From an uncultured Lachnospiraceae bacterium (GTDB lineage Bacteria > Bacillota > Clostridia > Lachnospirales > Lachnospiraceae), in assembly GCA_910589635.1 (NCBI GenBank), contig CAJUTD010000015.1, forward strand, positions 4,468 through 10,687: DNA of 6,220 nucleotides. Reading direction: 5' to 3'. This document shows, one piece after another, positions 4,942 to 6,220 of the stretch. Position numbers and translations under genes: made by a program. Position 1 is the first letter of the stretch. Each line of letters begins with the position of its first letter. The notes under the pieces are model-generated. The model worked only from the letters and a program-made list of their open reading frames with translations, searched no databases and was not told the DNA's origin.

Positions 4942-5092
4942 AAGCCGTATAGGATAGAGTATGAACATTTCAATAAGCCATAAGATACGAAGGGAGGTAG
5001 GCGTCAGGGTTCGGGCGGAGTAGATAAGCGGATAACTACAGGAACAAGAGGGGGAGGTACATTTTTTGTAAAAGAAAAGGAGGAGTGATCAT

Positions 5093-6220
5093 ATGAACAA
5101 GAGCGGAAGAAAGAAAATTATTGCGTTGCTGCTTGCAGCAGTATGTGCCGCAGGGCAGTTAGATGCGCCGATAATGGCATACGCCCAAGAAGCATTGCAG
5201 GCGGAAGGGGAAGTAAAAGCAGCCCCTAAAATATATACATACGGCAACTGGGAATATTCTCTCAGGGAGGATGGCACGGTGTATATCGAAAATTATGATG
5301 GGAGTGACTCTGTAGTGGAAATACCTGCGGAGATTGACGGCAGGGCAGTGACCGCTTTTACAAGGCTTTGGTATCCGTGTAATCTTAAAATAACTACTCT
5401 CATCATACCGGAGACCGTAACCTATTTTAGAACTGATACGATATCAAACCCATCTTCTGAGCTGGAAGAAATTATTGTGAAAGAGGGGAACCCGGTGTTC
5501 CAGTCGGTAGATGGCGTCGTCTATGATAAACAGATGAAAACGCTTCTGTGGTGCCCCAAGAAGAAATCAGGCAGCCTGACGGTTCCGCAAGGAGTGGAGA
5601 CAATTGGGGAGTATGGGTTAGCGTATTCCCGTCTGTCTGAAATACTTCTGCCGGATAGCCTACAGGAGATAGGGCAGTCTGCGTTTCTGGAATGCCGCTT
5701 TACGGACGTCAACATCCCCAAAAGCGTGAAGAAAATAGGGAGGGATGCATTTGACAGGTGTGGCAAAATAAAAGAGATCCGGCTCCCGGATGGCATAAAG
5801 ACGATAAACAGAGGGTTGTTTAGTTACTGCGGGAAACTGTCTGATATTTATATCCCCAAAAGCGTCAACGATATTGGAGATTTTGCGTTTTCAGACTGTT
5901 CCAGGCTAGAAACCATCTATTTACCCAAAGGGCTTAAAAGTATTGGGCAAGGGGCATTTTCCAATTGTGGCAAATTGAATAATGTTGTGATTCCGGAAGG
6001 AACTACATCCATTGGCGATTGGGCATTTTCCGGTTGCGGCGGACTGGAAAGTATTTTTATTCCAGACAGCGTTAAGAAGATAGGCAGCTATGCATTTTCC
6101 AAAAGCAAGAAAGTAACGATAGAATGCAGCGACAAGTCTTATGCCCAAAAATACGCGCAGAAGAACGGCATTCCTTACCGAATCGTAGGAAAAGAGCCCC
6201 AGAGTAAACTGGGACTTACT
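5093..6220 (+). CDS. Secreted BspA-like leucine-rich-repeat (LRR_5) protein, N-terminal 376 residues, cut by window edge
   Basis: An exported surface or secreted protein of the BspA-like family, whose repeats form a curved solenoid used for binding host or microbial partners; the partner here is unknown. Seen: a signal peptide at residues 1-31 (KKIIALLLAAVCAAG core, cleavage likely after AYA), and a N-terminal domain at about 45-130 starting YTYGNWEYSLREDGTVYIENY, the common opening of these proteins. A GNPVFQSVDGVVYDK insert at 132-146, typical of the family, follows. Regular repeats run from about 165 to 335, and a cap at 343-365 (SYAQKYAQKNGIPYRI) closes the solenoid. Whatever follows (cell-wall anchor or other repeats) is beyond the right edge. 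The ATG at 5093 has a GGAGG 9 bases upstream. It has its own promoter candidate and lies behind the terminator of the sigma operon, so it is a separate unit. No LPxTG or wall-binding repeat is visible yet. Confidence 0.93.
   Translation, partial: MNKSGRKKIIALLLAAVCAAGQLDAPIMAYAQEALQAEGEVKAAPKIYTYGNWEYSLREDGTVYIENYDGSDSVVEIPAEIDGRAVTAFTRLWYPCNLKITTLIIPETVTYFRTDTISNPSSELEEIIVKEGNPVFQSVDGVVYDKQMKTLLWCPKKKSGSLTVPQGVETIGEYGLAYSRLSEILLPDSLQEIGQSAFLECRFTDVNIPKSVKKIGRDAFDRCGKIKEIRLPDGIKTINRGLFSYCGKLSDIYIPKSVNDIGDFAFSDCSRLETIYLPKGLKSIGQGAFSNCGKLNNVVIPEGTTSIGDWAFSGCGGLESIFIPDSVKKIGSYAFSKSKKVTIECSDKSYAQKYAQKNGIPYRIVGKEPQSKLGLT
5585..6097 (+). repeat. Tandem 23-residue LRR_5 repeats within the BspA-like gene
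   Basis: The pattern LxxIxLPxxxxxIGxxAFxxC recurs. The repeat prolines fall at residues 187, 209, 232, 255, 278, 301 and 324, that is, a 22-residue step and then five exact 23-residue steps (69 bases). A cysteine closes six units in a row (201, 223, 246, 269, 292, 315). The units differ clearly at the DNA level, so this is an old repeat and not a recent expansion. Confidence 0.88.

Larger units (their letters stand above)
4762..5092 (+). other. Intergenic region: AT-rich stretch and long leader of the BspA-like gene
   Basis: There is no convincing gene between the terminator and 5093. Bases 4762-4866 are AT-rich with no clear structure. Bases from about 4901 to 5092 would be the 5' leader of the BspA-like mRNA. 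The last 110 or so bases are purine-rich with several G runs. The only pairing I see there is GTAG/CTAC around 5020-5039, which is weak. I looked for the conserved cores of cyclic-di-GMP riboswitches, which often precede such surface proteins, and did not find them. Two tiny ORFs lie inside: 4915-4941 (listed separately) and 4961-5023, which encodes 20 basic residues without a good ribosome binding site. Confidence 0.5.

Noticed and set aside
4901..5092. Cyclic-di-GMP riboswitch in the BspA leader
   Set aside because: The conserved cores of class I and class II are not visible; only general purine richness is shared.
1..6220. tRNA, rRNA, CRISPR array, insertion sequence with terminal repeats
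   Set aside because: I saw no cloverleaf-like stretch, no regularly spaced short repeats and no transposase. The only mobile-element trace is the VapE scrap.

Overview
The window looks like part of a low-GC Firmicutes chromosome. A gut Clostridia or Lachnospiraceae-type organism is the best guess. The reasons are strong AGGAGG-type ribosome binding sites throughout, sigma-A-like promoters, an ECF sigma/anti-sigma pair of clostridial type, and a secreted BspA-like leucine-rich-repeat protein. This is inference from gene content and signals, not a database match.

Layout. Positions 1-805 hold a divergent pair. A short-chain dehydrogenase/reductase (SDR, minus strand, cut by the left edge) faces away from a MerR-family regulator (plus strand). 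They share an 82-base control region with a perfect inverted repeat set in a 19-bp promoter spacer, the layout of a MerR-activated promoter. Positions 806-1440 are a decayed patch on the minus strand. It holds the C-terminal end of a probable DUF2971-type protein fused to a GC-rich scrap of a VapE-type phage/plasmid primase-helicase, so mobile DNA has been here.

Positions 1438-2442, minus strand, hold an intact DUF1989 protein (the family that includes urea-carboxylase-associated and carboxyguanidine deiminase subunits). Just upstream of it is a small gene of unknown function broken by two frameshifts and a stop. Positions 2443-2616 are a divergent intergenic region with promoter-like signals on both strands.

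Positions 2617-4654, plus strand, form a probable operon. It starts with a small unknown ORF that has a good ribosome binding site but a TAA stop as its second codon. An ECF sigma factor follows, and then a one-pass membrane anti-sigma factor whose start overlaps the end of the sigma gene. A strong intrinsic terminator ends the operon at 4714-4761.

Positions 4762-5092 have no convincing gene. They hold an AT-rich stretch, a good sigma-A-like promoter and a leader of about 190 bases. From 5093 to the right edge runs a secreted BspA-like protein with 23-residue leucine-rich repeats, cut off by the window.

Working together: the MerR protein probably controls the SDR and itself. The sigma factor and anti-sigma factor form a signalling pair that senses something outside the cell; its targets cannot be read from this window. 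The BspA-like protein is an obvious surface-associated neighbour, but its promoter looks like an ordinary sigma-A one. No complete new system stands out. The most unusual points are the start-stop ORF leading the sigma operon, the internal translation start in the anti-sigma gene, and the MerR-type divergent promoter.
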